From NCBI RefSeq assembly GCF_000003605.2, contig NW_003105469.1, forward strand, positions 1 to 32,286: a stretch of 32,286 nt of DNA. Direction: 5' to 3'. This document shows positions 11,281 to 24,300 of this stretch, piece by piece (the first letter of the stretch is position 1; each line of letters opens with the position of its first letter). The notes beneath the pieces were generated by a model, which was given only the letters and a program-made list of their open reading frames with translations, was not told the origin of the DNA and made no database searches. Position numbers and translations under genes: made by a program. This DNA is from Saccoglossus kowalevskii (lineage: Eukaryota > Hemichordata > Enteropneusta > Harrimaniidae).

Positions 11281-12580
11281 ACGACAGCTATGTCAGTGGT
11301 GTAGTAATGACGACAGCTATGTCAGTAGTGTAGTAATGACGACAGCCATGTCAGTAGTGTAGTAATGACGACAGCTATGTCAGTAGAGTAGTAATGACGA
11401 CAGCTATGTCAGTAGTGTAGTAATGACAACAGCTATTTCAGTAGTGTAGTAATGACAACAGCTATGTCAGTAGTGTAGTAATGACGACAGCTATGTCAGT
11501 AGTGTAGTAATGACGAGAGCTATGTCAGTAGAGTAGTTATGACGACAGCTATGTCAGTAGAGTAGTAATGACGACAGCTATGTCAGTAGTGTAGTAATGA
11601 CAACAGCTATTTCAGTAGTGTAGTAATGACAACAGCTATGTCAGTAGTGTAGTAATGACGACAGCTATGTCAGTAGAGTAGTTATGACGACAGCTATGTC
11701 AGTGGAGTAGTAATGACGACAGCTATGCCAATGGTGTAGTAATAACGACAGCTATGTCAGTGGTGTAGTAATGACAACAGTTATGCTAGTAGTGTAGTAA
11801 TGACAAAAGCTATGCTAGTAGTGTAATAATGAGAAAAGCTATGCTAATAGTGTAGTAATGACAACAGCTATTTCAGTGGTGTACTAATGACAACAGCTAT
11901 TCGAGTAGTGTAGTAATGACGACAGCTATGTCAGTAGTGTAGTAATGACAACAGCTATGTCAGTAGTGTAGTAATGACGACAGCCATGCCAGTAGTGTAG
12001 TAATGACGACAGCTATGTCAGTAGTGTGGTAATGACGACAGCTATGTCAGTAGTGTAGTAATGACGACAGCTATGTCAGTAGTGTAGTGATGACGATAGC
12101 TATGTCAGTGGTGTAGTAATGACGACAGCTAAGTCAGTAGTGTAGTAATGACGACAGCTATGTCAGTAGTGTAGTAATGACGACAGCTATGTCAGTAGTG
12201 TAGTAATGACGACAGCTATGTCAGTAGTGTAGTGATGACGACAGCTATGTCAGTGGTGTAGTAATGACGACAGCTATGTCAGTGGTGTAGTAATGACGAC
12301 AGCTATGTCAGTAGTGTAGTAATGACGACAGCTATGCCAGTAGTGTAGTAATGACGACAGCTATGTCAATAGTGTAGTAATGACGACATCTATGTCAGTA
12401 GTGTAGTAATGACGACAGCTATGTCAGTAGTATAGTAGTGAGACAGCTATGTCAGTACTGTAGTAATGACGACAGCTATGTCAGTAGTGTAGTAATGACG
12501 ACAGCTATGTCAGTAGTGTGGTAGTGAGACAGCTATGTCAGTAGTGTAGTAATGACGACAGCTATGTCAGTAGTGTAGTA
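11280..12580. repeat. Second copy of the 1.7-kb higher-order duplication, with an internal loss
   Basis: This matches 9540 to about 10690 as described for the first copy. After the GACATCT unit near 12386 several units present in the first copy (about 10700-10800) are missing, and a GTAGTATAGTAGTGAGACAG unit (12427) follows. The array then restarts with the same block head at about 12581 (GTGACGACAG ... GACAGCC near 12644). So the head occurs three times, but the third copy switches to the CACCTATTCAG type. The GTAGTATAGTAGTGAG unit recurs at 29145 (offset 16718), where domain A4 begins. Confidence 0.8.
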
Positions 12581-12735
12581 GTGACGACAGCTATGTCAGT
12601 GGTGTAGTAATGACGACAGCTATGTCAGTAGTGTAGAAATGACGACAGCCATGTCAGTAGTGTAGTAATGACGACAGCTATGTCAGTAGAGTAGTAATGA
12701 CGACAGCTATGTCAGTAGTGTAGTAATGACAACAG

Positions 12736-14300
12736 CTATTTCAGTAGTGTAGTAATGACAACAGCTATGTCAGTAGTGTAGTAATGACGACAGCTATGTC
12801 AGTAGTGTAGTAATGACGAGAGCTATGTCAGTAGAGTAGTTATGACGACAGCTATGTCAGTGGAGGAGTAACGACGACAGCTATGACAATGGTGTAGTAA
12901 TAACGACAGCTATGTCAGTGGTGTAGTAATGACAACAGTTATGCTAGTAGTGTAGTAATGACAAAAGCTATGCTAATAGTGTAGTAATGACAACACCTAT
13001 TCAGTAGTGTACTAATGACAACAGCTATGCGAGTAGTGTAGTAATGACGACCGCTATGCCAGTAGTGTAGTAATGACGACAGTTATGTCAGTGGTGTAGT
13101 AATGACGACAGCTATGCCAGTGGTGTAGTAATGACGACAGCCATGTCAGTAGTGTAGTAATTACAAAAGCTATGCTAGTAGTGTAGTAATGACAAAAGCT
13201 ATGCTAATAGTGTAGTAATGACAACAGCTATTTCAGTAGTGTACTAATGACAACAGCTATGCGAGTAGTGTAGTAATGACGACAGCTATGTCAGTAGTGT
13301 AGTAATGACAACAGCTATGTCAGTAGTGTAGTAATGACGACAGCCATGCCAGTAGTGTAGTAATGACGACAGCTATGTCAGTAGTGTGGTAATGACGACA
13401 GCTATGTCAGTAATGTAGTAAAGACGACAGCTATGTCAGTAGTGAAGTAATGACGACAGCTACGTCAGTAGTGTAGTAATGACGACAGCTATGTCAGTAG
13501 TGTAGTAATGACGACAGATATGCCAGTAGTGTAGTAGTGACGACAGCTATGTCAGTGGTGTAGTAGTGACGACAGCTATGTCAGTGGTGTAGTAATGACG
13601 ACAGCTATGACAATGGTGTAGTAATAACGACAGCTATGTCAGTGGTGTAGTAATGACAACAGTTATGCTAGTAGTGTAGTAATGACAAAAGCTATGCTAA
13701 TAGTGTAGTAATGACAACACCTATTCAGTAGTGTACTAATGACAACAGCTATGCGAGTAGTGTAGTAATGACGACCGCTATGCCAGTAGTGTAGTAATGA
13801 CGACAGTTATGTCAGTGGTGTAGTAATGACGACAGCTATGCCAGTGGTGTAGTAATGACGACAGCTACGTCAGTAGTGTAGTAATGACGACAGCTATGTC
13901 AGTAGTGTAGTAATGACGACAGCTATGTCAGTAGTGTAGTAGTGACGACAGCTATGTCAGTGGTGTAGTAATGACGACAGCTATGTCAGTAGTGTAGTAA
14001 TGACGACAGCCATGTCAGTAGTGTAGTAATGACGACAGCTATGTCAGTAGAGTAGTAATGACGACAGCTATGTCAGTAGTGTAGTAATGACAACAGCTAT
14101 TTCAGTAGTGTAGTAATGACGACAGCTATGTCAGTAGTGTAGTAATGACGACAGCTATGTCAGTAGTGTAGTAATGACGAGAGCTATGTCAGTAGAGTAG
14201 TTATGACGACAGCTATGTCAGTGGATGAGTAATGACGACAGCTATGACAATGGTGTAGTAATAACGACAGCTATGTCAGTGGTGTAGTAATGACAACAGT
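12736..14300. repeat. Long duplicated block, right copy (partner 1607 to about 3140)
   Basis: Markers align at an offset of 11129 bp with the left copy, and the right copy has gained one unit before 14355. It carries the same succession of CACCTATTCAG, CGACCGCTATGCC, AATTACAAAAG, CTATGCGAG and GTAATGTAGTAAAG units. Past the block, the GTAATGTAGTAAAG marker recurs at 14771 and 15264 (493 bp apart, exactly 17 units), a further local amplification. Confidence 0.85.
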
Positions 14301-15009
14301 TATGCTAGTAGTGTAGTAATGACAAAAGCTATGCTAATAGTGTAGTAATGACAACACCTATTCAGTAGTGTAGTAATGACAACAGCTATGCGAGTAGTGT
14401 AGTAATGACGACCGCTATGCCAGTAGTGTAGTAATGACGACAGTTATGTCAGTGGTGTAGTAATGACGACAGCTATGCCAGTGGTGTAGTAATGACGACA
14501 GCCATGTCAGTAGTGTAGTAATTACAAAAGCTATGCTAGTAGTGTAGTAATGACAAAAGCTATGCTAATAGTGTAGTAATGACAACAGCTATTTCAGTAG
14601 TGTACTAATGACAACAGCTATGCGAGTAGTGTAGTAATGACGACAGCTATGTCAGTAGTGTAGTAATGACTACAGCTATGTCAGTAGTGTAGTAATGACG
14701 ACAGCCATGCCAGTAGTGTAGTAATGACGACAGCTATGTCAATAGTGTGGTAATGACGACAGCTATGTCAGTAATGTAGTAAAGACGACAGCTATGTCAG
14801 TAGTGAAGTAATGACGACAGCTACGTCAGTAGTGTAGTAATGACGACAGCTATGTCAGTAGTGTAGTAATGACGACAGATATGCCAGTAGTGTAGTAGTG
14901 ACGACAGCTATGTCAGTGGTGTAGTAGTGACGACAGCTATGTCAGTGGTGTAGTAATGACGACAGTTATGACAATGGTGTAGTAATAACGACAGCTATGT
15001 CAGTAGTGT

Positions 15010-15870
15010 AGTAATTACAAAAGCTATGCTAGTAGTGTAGTAATGACAAAAGCTATGCTAATAGTGTAGTAATGACAACAGCTATTTCAGTAGTGTACTA
15101 ATGACAACAGCTAAGCGAGTAGTGTAGTAATGACGACAGCTATGTCAGTAGTGTAGTAATGACAACAGCTATGTCAGTAGTGTAGTAATGACGACAGCCA
15201 TGCCAGTAGTGTAGTAATGACGACAGCTATTTCAGTAGTGTGGTAATGACGACAGCTATGTCAGTAATGTAGTAAAGACGACAGCTATGTCAGTAGTGAA
15301 GTAATGACGACAGCTACGTCAGTAGTGTAGTAATGACGACAGCTATGTCAGTAGTGTAGTAATGACGACAGATATGCCAGTAGTGTAGTAGTGACGACAG
15401 CTATGTCAGTGGTGTAGTAGTGACGACAGCTATGTCAGTGGTGTAGTAATGACGACAGCTATGCCAGTGGTATAGTAATGACGACAGTTATGTCAGTGGT
15501 GTAGTAATGACAACAGCTATGCCAGTAGTGTAGTAATGACGACAGCTGTGTCAGTAGTGTAGTAATGACGACAGCTACGTCAGTAGTGTAGTAATGACGA
15601 CAGCTATGTCAGTAGTGTAGTAATGACGACAGATATGCCAGTAGTGTAGTAGTGACGACAGCTATGTCAGTAGTGTAGTAGTGACGACAGCTATGTCAGT
15701 GGTGTAGTAATGACGACAGCTATGCCAGTGGTATAGTAATGACGGGAGCTATGTCAGTAGAGTAGTTATGACGACAGCTATGTCAGTGGAGTAGTAATGA
15801 CGACAGCTATGCCAATGGTGTAGTAATAACGACAGCTATGTCAGTGGTGTAGTAATGACAACAGCTATGC
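15010..15870. repeat. Third relative of the 5836-6701 / 30580-31445 block
   Basis: The offset to the first copy is 9039 bp at AATTAC (15013), CTGTGTCAG (15546) and GCCAGTGGTATAGTAAT (15724-15740). It differs by a few substitutions, for example the GTAATGTAGTAAAG unit at 15264 and GACGGGAGC after 15740. It starts abruptly: a unit of the TATGACAATGG type near 14968 is followed within two units by AATTACAAAAG, a chimeric junction. Like the copy at 6685, it continues past GTATAGTAAT as ordinary satellite, so it is an uninterrupted counterpart of the element insertion site. Confidence 0.8.
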
Positions 15871-18800
15871 TAGTAGTGTAGTAATGACAAAAGCTATGCT
15901 AATAGTGTAGTAATGACAACACCTATTTCAGTAGTGTACTAATGACAACAGCTATGCGAGTAGTGTAGTAATGACGACAGCTATGCCAGTAGTGTAGTAA
16001 TGACGACAGTTATGTCAGTGGTGTAGTAATGACGACAGCTATGCCAGTGGTGTAGTAATGACGACAGCCATGTCAGTAGTGTAGTAATTACAAAAGCTAT
16101 GCAAGTAGTGTAGTAATGACAAAAGCTATGCTAATAGTGTAGTAATGACAACAGCTATTTCAGTAGTGTACTAATGACAACAGCTATGCGAGTAGTGTAG
16201 TAATGACGACAGCTATGTCAGTAGTGTAGTAATGACAACAGCTATGTCAGTAGTGTAGTAATGACGACAGCCATGCCAGTAGTGTAGTAATGACGACAGC
16301 TATGTCAGTAGTGTGGTAATGACGACAGCTATGTCAGTAGTGTAGTAATGACGACAGCTATGTCAGTAGTGAAGTAATGACGACAGCTACGTCAGTAGTG
16401 CAGTAATGACGACAGTTATGTCAGTAGTGTAGTAATGACGACAGATATGCCAGTAGTGTAGTAGTGACGACAGCTATGTCAGCAGTGTAGTAGTGACGAC
16501 AGCTATTTCAGTAGTGTAGTAATGACGACAGCTATGTCAGTAGTGTAGTAATTACGACAGCTATGTCAGTAGTGTAGTAGTGAAGTAGTGAGACAGCTAT
16601 GTCAGTACTGTAGTAATGACGACAGCTATGTTAGTAGTGTAGTAATGACGACAGCTATGTCAGTAGTGTAGTAGTGAGACAGCTATGTCAGTACTGTAGT
16701 AATGACCACAGCTATGTCAGTAGTGTAGTAATGACGACAGCCATGCCAGTAGTGTAGTAATGACGACAGCTATGTCAGTAGTGTGGTAATGACGACAGCT
16801 ATGTCAGTAGTGTAGTAATGACGACAGCTATGTCAGTAGTGTAGTAATGACGACAGTTATGCCAGTAGTGTAGTAATGACGAAAGCTATGCCAGTAGTGT
16901 AGTAATGACGACAGCTATGTCAGTAGTGTAGTAGTGAGACAGCTATGTCAGTAGTGTAGTAATGACGACAGCTATGTCAGTAGTGTAGTAGTGACGACAG
17001 CTACGTCAGTAGTGTAGTAATGACGACAGCTATGTCAGTAGTGTAGTAATGACGACAGCTATGCCAGTAGTGTAGTAGTGACGACAGCTATGTCAGTGGT
17101 GTAGTAATGACGACAGCTATGTCAGTAGTGTAGTAATGACGACAGCCATGTCAGTAGTGTAGTAATGACGACAGCTATGTCAGTAGAGTAGTAATGACGA
17201 CAGCTATGTCAGTAGTGTAGCAATGACAACAGCTATTTCAGTAGTGTAGTAATGACAACAGCTATGTCAGTAGTGTAGTAATGACGACAGCTATGTCAGT
17301 AGTGTAGTAATGACGAGAGCTATGTCAGTAGAGTAGTTATGACGACAGCTATGTCAGTGGAGTAGTAATGACGACAGCTATGACAATGGTGTAGTAATAA
17401 CGACAGCTATGTCAGTGGTGTAGTAATGACAACAGTTATGCTAGTAGTGTAGTAATGACAAAAGCTATGCTAATAGTGTAGTAATGACAACACCTATTCA
17501 GTAGTGTACTAATGACAACAGCTATGCGAGTAGTGTAGTAATGAGGACAGCTATGCCAGTAGTGTAGTAATGACGACAGTTATGTCAGTGGTGTAGTAAT
17601 GACGACAGCTATGCCAGTGGTGTAGTAATGACGACAGCCATGTCAGTAGTGTAGTAATTACAAAAGATATGCTAGTCGTGTAGTAATGACAAAAGCTATG
17701 CTAATAGTGTAGTAATGACAACACCTATTCAGTAGTGTACTAATGACAACAGCTATGCGAGTAGTGTAGTAATGACGACCGCTATGCCAGTAGTGTAATA
17801 ATGACGACAGTTATGTCAGTGGTGTAATAATGACGACAGCTATGCCAGTGGTGTAATAATGACGACAGCTACGTCAGTAGTGTAATAATGACGACAGCTA
17901 TGTCAGTAGTGTAGTAATGACGACAGCTATGTCAGTAGTGTAGTAGTGACGACAGCTATGTCAGTGGTGTAGTAATGACGACAGCTATGTCAGTAGTGTA
18001 GTAATGACGACAGCCATGTCAGTAGTGTAGTAATGACGACAGCTATGTCAGTAGAGTAGTAATGACGACAGCTATGTCAGTAGTGTAGTAATGACAACAG
18101 CTATTTCAGTAGTGTAGTAATGACGACAGCTATGTCAGTAGTGTAGTAATGACGAGAGCTATGTCAGTAGAGTAGTTATGACGACAGCTATGTCAGTGGA
18201 GTAGTAATGACGACAGCTATGACAATGGTGTAGTAATAACGACAGCTATGTCAGTGGTGTAGTAATGACAACAGTTATGCTAGTAGTGTAGTAATGACAA
18301 AAGCTATGCTAATAGTGTAGTAATGACAACACCTATTCAGTAGTGTACTAATGACAACAGCTATGCGAGTAGTGTAGTAATGAGGACAGCTATGCCAGTA
18401 GTGTAGTAATGACGACAGTTATGTCAGTGGTGTAGTAATGACGACAGCTATGCCAGTGGTGTAGTAATGACGACAGCCATGTCAGTAGTGTAGTAATTAC
18501 AAAAGCTATGCTAGTAGTGTAGTAATGACAAAAGCTATGCTAATAGTGTAGTAATGACAACAGCTATTTCAGTAGTGTACTAATGACAACAGCTATGCGA
18601 GTAGTGTAGTAATGACGACAGCTATGTCAGTAGTGTAGTAATGACAACAGCTATGTCAGTAGTGTAGTAATGACGACAGCCATGTCAGTAGTGTAGTAAT
18701 GACGACAGCTATGTCAGTAGTGTGGTAATGACGACAGCTATGTCAGTAGTGTAGTAATGACGACAGCTATGTCAGTAGTGAAGTAATAACGACAGCTACG

Positions 18801-19439
18801 TCAGTAGTGTAGTAATGACGACAGCTATGTCAGTAGTGTAGTAATGACGACAGATATGCCAGTAGTGTAGTAGTGACGACAGCTATGTCAGTGGTGTAGT
18901 AGTGACGACAGCTATGTCAGTAGTGTAGTAATGACGACAGATATGCCAGTAGTGTAGTAGTGACGACAGCTATGTCAGTGGTGTAGTAGTGACGACAGCT
19001 ATGTCAGTAGTGTAGTAATGACGACAGCTATGTCAGTGGTATAGTAATGACGACAGCTATGTCAGTGGTGTAGTAATGACAACAGCTATGCCAGTAGTGT
19101 AGTAATGACGACAGCTGTGTCAGTAGTGTAGTAACGACGGCAGCTATGTCAGTAGTGTAGTAATGACGACAGTTATGTCAGTAGTGTAGTATCGACGACA
19201 GCTATGTCAGTAGTGTAGTAATGACGATAGCTATGACAGTAAGTGTAGTAATGACGACAGCTATGTCAGTAGTGTAGTAATGACGACAGCTATGTCAGTA
19301 GTATTGTAATGACAACAGCTATGTTAGTAAGTGTTGTAATGACGACATCTATGTCAGTAGTGTAGCAATGACGACAGCTATGTCAGTAGTGTAGTAATGA
19401 CGACAGCTATGTCAGTGGTGTAGTAATGACGGCAGCTAT

Positions 19440-19870
19440 GTCAGTGGTGTAGTAGTGACGACAGCTATGCCAGTAGTGTAGTAATGATGACAGCTATGTC
19501 AGTAGTGAAGTAATGACGGCAGCTATGTCAGTAGTGTAGTAATGACGACAGCTATGCCAGTAGTGTAGTTTCGACGACAGCTATGACAGTAGTGTAGTAA
19601 TGGCGATAGTTATGTCAGTAAGTGTAGTAATGACGACAGCTATGTCAGTAGTGTAGTAATGACGACAGCTATGTCAGTAGTGTAGTATCGACGACAGCTA
19701 TGTCAGTAGTGTAGTAATGACGACAGCTATGTCAGTAGTGTAGTAATGACGACAGCTATGCCATTAGTGTAGTAATAACGACAGCTATGTCAGTAGTGTA
19801 GTAATGACAACAGCAATGTCAGTAAGTATAGTAATGACGACAGCTATGTCAGTAGTGTAGTATCGACGAC
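19440..19870. repeat. Family B block repeated at about 21425-21855 and partly at about 26160-26500
   Basis: Offset 1985 bp to the second copy: GAAGTAATGACGGCAGC 19507/21492, GATAGTTATG 19605/21590 and CAGCAATG 19811/21796. Offset 4735 bp from the second to the third copy: 21492/26227 and 21590/26325. The copies carry the same succession of diagnostic units with scattered substitutions (for example GTTTCGACG near 19568 against GTATCGACG). Confidence 0.8.
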
Positions 19871-20819
19871 AGCTATATCAGTAGTGTAGTATCGACGACA
19901 GCTATGTCAGTAGTGTAGTAATGACGACAGCTATGTCAGTAGTGCAGTAATGACGACAGCTATGTCAGTAGTGTAGTATCGACGACAGCTATGTCAGTAG
20001 TGTAGTAATGACGACAGCTATGTCAGCAGTGTAGTAATGACGACAGCTATGCTAGTAGTGTAGTAATAACGATCGCTATGTCAGTAGTGTAGTAATGACA
20101 ACAGCTATGTCAGTAAGTATAGTAATGACGACAGCTATGTCAGTAGTGTAGTATCGACGACAGCTATATCAGTAGTGTAGTAATGACGACAGCTATGTCA
20201 GTAGTGTAGTAATGACGACAGCTATGTCAGTAGTGTAGTAATGACAACAGCTATGTCAGTAAGTGTAGTAATGACGACTTCTATATCAGTAGTGTAGTAA
20301 TTACGACAGCTATGTCAGTAGTGTAGTAATGACGACAGCTATGCTAGTAGTGTAGTAATGACGACAGCTATGTCAGTAGTGTAGTATCGACGACAGCTAT
20401 GTCAGTAGTGTAGTGTAGTGATGACAACATCTATGTCAGTAGTGTAGTAATAACGACAGCTATGACTGCAGTGTAGTAATGACAACAGCTATGTCAGTAC
20501 GTGTAGTAATGACGACATCTATGTCAGTAGTGTAGTAATGACGACAGCTATGTCAGTAGTGTAGTATCGACGACAGCTAGGTCAGTAGTGTAGTAATGAC
20601 AACAGTTATGTCAGTAAGTATAGTAATGACGACAGCTATGTCAGTAGTGTAGTATCGACGACAGCTATATCAGTGGTGTAGTAATGACGACAGCTATGTC
20701 AGTGGTGTAGTAATGACGACAGCTATGTCAGTGGTGTAGTAATGACGACAGCTATGTCAGTAGTGTAGTAATGACGACAGCTATGTCAGTAGTGTAGTAT
20801 CGACGACAGCTATGTCAGT

Positions 20820-21365
20820 AGTGTAGTAATGACGACAGCTATGTCAGTGGTGTAGTAATGACGACAGCTATGTCAGTAGTGTAGTAGTGACGACAGCTAT
20901 GCCAGTAGTGTAGTAATGACGACAGCTATGTCAGTAGTGTAGTATCGACGACAGCTATGTCAGTAGCGTAGTAATGACGACAGCTATGTCAGTAGTGTAG
21001 TAATGACGACAGCTATGTCAGTAGTGTAGTAATAACGACAGCTATGTCAGTGGTGTAGTAGTGACGACAGCTATGCCAGTAGTGTAGTAATAACGACAGC
21101 AATGTCAGTACTGTAGTAATGACAACAGCTATGTCAGTAAGTGTAGTAATGACGACAGCTATGTCAGTAGTGTAGTAATGACGACAGCTATGTCAGTAGT
21201 GTAGTATCGACGACAGCTATGTCAGTAGTGTAGTGATGACAACATCTATGTCAGTAGTGTAGTAATAACGACAGCTATGTCAGTAGTGTAGTAATGACAA
21301 CAGCTATGTCAGTAAGTGTAGTAATGACGACATCTATGTCAGTAGTGTAGTAATGACGACAGCTA
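20820..21365. repeat. Family B block repeated at about 24040-24757
   Basis: GTAGCGTAG aligns 20963/24181 (offset 3218), while AATGTCAGTACTG aligns 21101/24493 (offset 3392). The difference is 174 bp, exactly six units, so six units were gained or lost inside one copy. From 21101/24493 the two run identically by my reading for about 265 bp until a CTACG/CTATG difference near 21365. A third, more diverged relative starts near 25835 (AATGTCACTAG). Confidence 0.8.
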
Positions 21366-24300
21366 CGTCAGTAGTGTAGTAATGACGACAGCTATGTCAG
21401 TGGTGTAGTAATGACGACAGCTATGTCAGTGGTGTAGTAGTGACGACAGCTATGCCAGTAGTGTAGTAATGATGACAGCTATGTCAGTAGTGAAGTAATG
21501 ACGGCAGCTATGTCAGTAGTGTAGTAATGACGACAGCTATGTCAGTAGTGTAGTATCGACGACAGCTATGACAGTAGTGTAGTAATGACGATAGTTATGT
21601 CAGTAAGTGTAGTAATGACGACAGCTATGTCAGTAGTGTAGTAATGACGACAGCTATGTCAGTAGTGTAGTATCGACGACAGCTATGTCAGTAGTGTAGT
21701 AATGACGACAGCTATGTCAGTAGTGTAGTAATGACGACAGCTATGCCAGTAGTGTAGTAATAACGACAGCTATGTCAGTAGTGTAGTAATGACAACAGCA
21801 ATGTCAGTAAGTATAGTAATGACGACAGCTATGTCAGTAGTGTAGTATCGACGACAGCTTCGTCAGTAGTGTAGTAATGACGACAGCTATGTCAGTAGTG
21901 TAGTAATGACGACAGCTATGCTAGTAGTGTAGTATCGACGACAGCTATGTCAGTAGTGTAGTGTAGTGATGACAAAATCTATGTCAGTAGTGTAGTAATA
22001 ACGACAGCTATGACTGCAGTGTAGTAATGACAACAGCTATGTCAGTACGTGTAGTAATGACGACATCTATGTCAGTAGTGTAGTAATGACGACAGCTATG
22101 TCAGTAGTGTAGTATCGACGACAGCTATGTCAGTAGTGTAGTAACGACGACAGCTATGTCAGTGGTGTAGTAGTGACGACAGCTATGCCAGTAGTGTAGT
22201 AATGATGACAGCTATGTCAGAAGTGAAGTAATGACGACAGGTATGTCAGTAGTGTTGTAATGACGACAGGTATGTCAGTAGTGTAGTATCGACGACAGCT
22301 ATGTCAGTAGTGTAGTAATGACGATAGCTATGTCAGTAAGTGTAGTTATGACGACCGCTATGTCAGTAGTGTAGTATCGACGACAGCTATGTCAGTAGTG
22401 TAGTAATGACGACAGCTATGTCAGTAGTGTAGTAATGACGACAGCTATGTCAGTAAGTGTAGTAATGACGACAGCTATGTCAGTAGTGTAGTAATGACGA
22501 CAGCTATGTCAGTAGTGTAGTATCGACGACAGCTATGTCAGTAGTGTAGTGTAGTGATGACAACATCTATGTCAGTAGTGTAGTAATAACGACAGCTATG
22601 ACTGCAGTGTAGTAATGACAACAGCTATGTCAGTACGTGTAGTAATGACGACAGCTATGTCAGTAGTGTAGTATGGACGACAGCTATGTCAGTAGTGTAG
22701 TGATGACAACATCTATGTCAGTAGTGTAGTAATAACGACAGCTATGTCAGTAGTGTAGTAATGACAACAGCTATGTCAGTAAGTGTAGTAATGACGACAT
22801 CTATGTCAGTAGTTTAGTAATGACGACAGCTATGTCAGTAGTGTAGTAATGACGACAGCTATGTCAGTGGTGTAGTAATGACGACAGCTATGTCAGTGGT
22901 GTAGTAGTGACGACAGCTATGCCAGTAGTGTAGTAATGATGACAGCTATGTCAGTAGTGAAGTAATTACGACAGCTATGTCAGTAGTGTAGTAATGACGA
23001 CAGCTATGTCAGTAGTGTAGTAATGACGACAGCTATGTCAGTAGTGTAGTATCGACGACAGCTTCGTCAGTAGTGTAGTAATGACGACAGCTATGTCAGT
23101 AGTGTAGTAATGACGACAGCTATGCTAGTAGTGTAGTAATGACAACAGCTATGTCAGTAAGTGTAGTAATGACGACAGCTATGTCAGTAGTGTAGTAATG
23201 ACGACAGCTATGTCAGTAGTGTAGTATCGACGACAGCTATGTCAGTAGTGTAGTGTAGTGATGACAACATCTATGTCAGTAGTGTAGTAATAACGACAGC
23301 TATGACTGCAGTGTAGTAGTGACAACAGCTATGTCAGTACGTGTAGTAATGACGACATCTATGTCAGTAGTGTAGTAATGACGACAGCTATGTCAGTAGT
23401 GTAGTATCGACGACAGCTATGTCAGTAGTGTAGTAACGACGACAGCTATGTCAGTGGTGTAGTAATGACGACAGCTATGTCAGTGGTGTAGTAGTGACGA
23501 CAGCTATGCCAGTAGTGTAGTAATGATGACAGCTATGTCAGTGGTGTAGTAGTGACGACAGCTATGTCAGTAGTGTAGTAGTGACGACAGCTATGTCAGT
23601 AATGTAGTAATAACGACAGCTATGTCAGTAGTGTAGTAATGACAACAGCTATGTCAGTAAGTGTAGTAATGACGACATCTATGTCAGTAGTGTAGTAATG
23701 ACGACAGCTACGTCAGTAGTGTAGTATCGACGACAGCTATGTCAGTGGTGTAGTAATGACGACATCTATGTCAGTGGTGTAGTAGTGACGACAGCTATGA
23801 CTGCAGTGTAGTAATGACAACAGCTATGTCAGTAGTGAAGTAATGACGGCAGCTATGTCAGTAGTGTAGTAATGACGACAGCTATGTCAGTAGTGTAGTA
23901 TCGACGACAGCTAGGTCAGTAGTGTAGTAATGACAACAGCTATGTCAGTAAGTGTAGTAATGACGACAGCTATGTCAGTAGTGTAGTATCGACGACAGCT
24001 ATATCAGTAGTGTAGTATCGACGACAGCTATGTCAGTAGTGTAGTAATGACGACAGCTATGTCAGTGGTGTAGTAATGACGACAGCTATGTCAGTAGTGT
24101 AGTAGTGACGACAGCTATGCCAGTAGTGTAGTAATGACGACAGCTATGTCAGTAGTGTAGTATCGACGACAGCTATGTCAGTAGCGTAGTAATGACGACA
24201 GCTATGTCAGTAGTGTAGTAATGACGACAGCTATGTCAGTAGTGTAGTAATGACGACAGCTATGTCAGTAGTGTAGTATCGACGACAGCTATGTTAGTAG

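Larger units (their letters stand above)
5640..19130. repeat. Satellite sub-domain A2 (long family A stretch)
   Basis: About 13.5 kb of family A units, with markers AAAAGCTATGCTAA, GTGTACTAATG, CTATGCGAG, CAGATATGCC, GCCAGTGGTATAG, GTGAGACAGCTATG and GTGTAATAATGAGAAAAG. It contains several large internal duplications, listed separately, and all three of the GCCAGTGGTATAGTAAT-linked blocks except the one that abuts the mobile element. The 28-bp CACCTATTCAG marker is absent between about 3640 and 12990 and returns at 12994, 13718, 14355, 17491, 17722 and 18330. So A2 itself has distinct sub-blocks. Confidence 0.75.

Noticed and set aside
20071-20076. Isolated GATCGC / PvuI-like CGATCG site as a functional element
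   Set aside because: It is one of very few GATC sites in the array, but it arises from one or two changes in a single unit and has no partner or context. It is useful only as a unique landmark.
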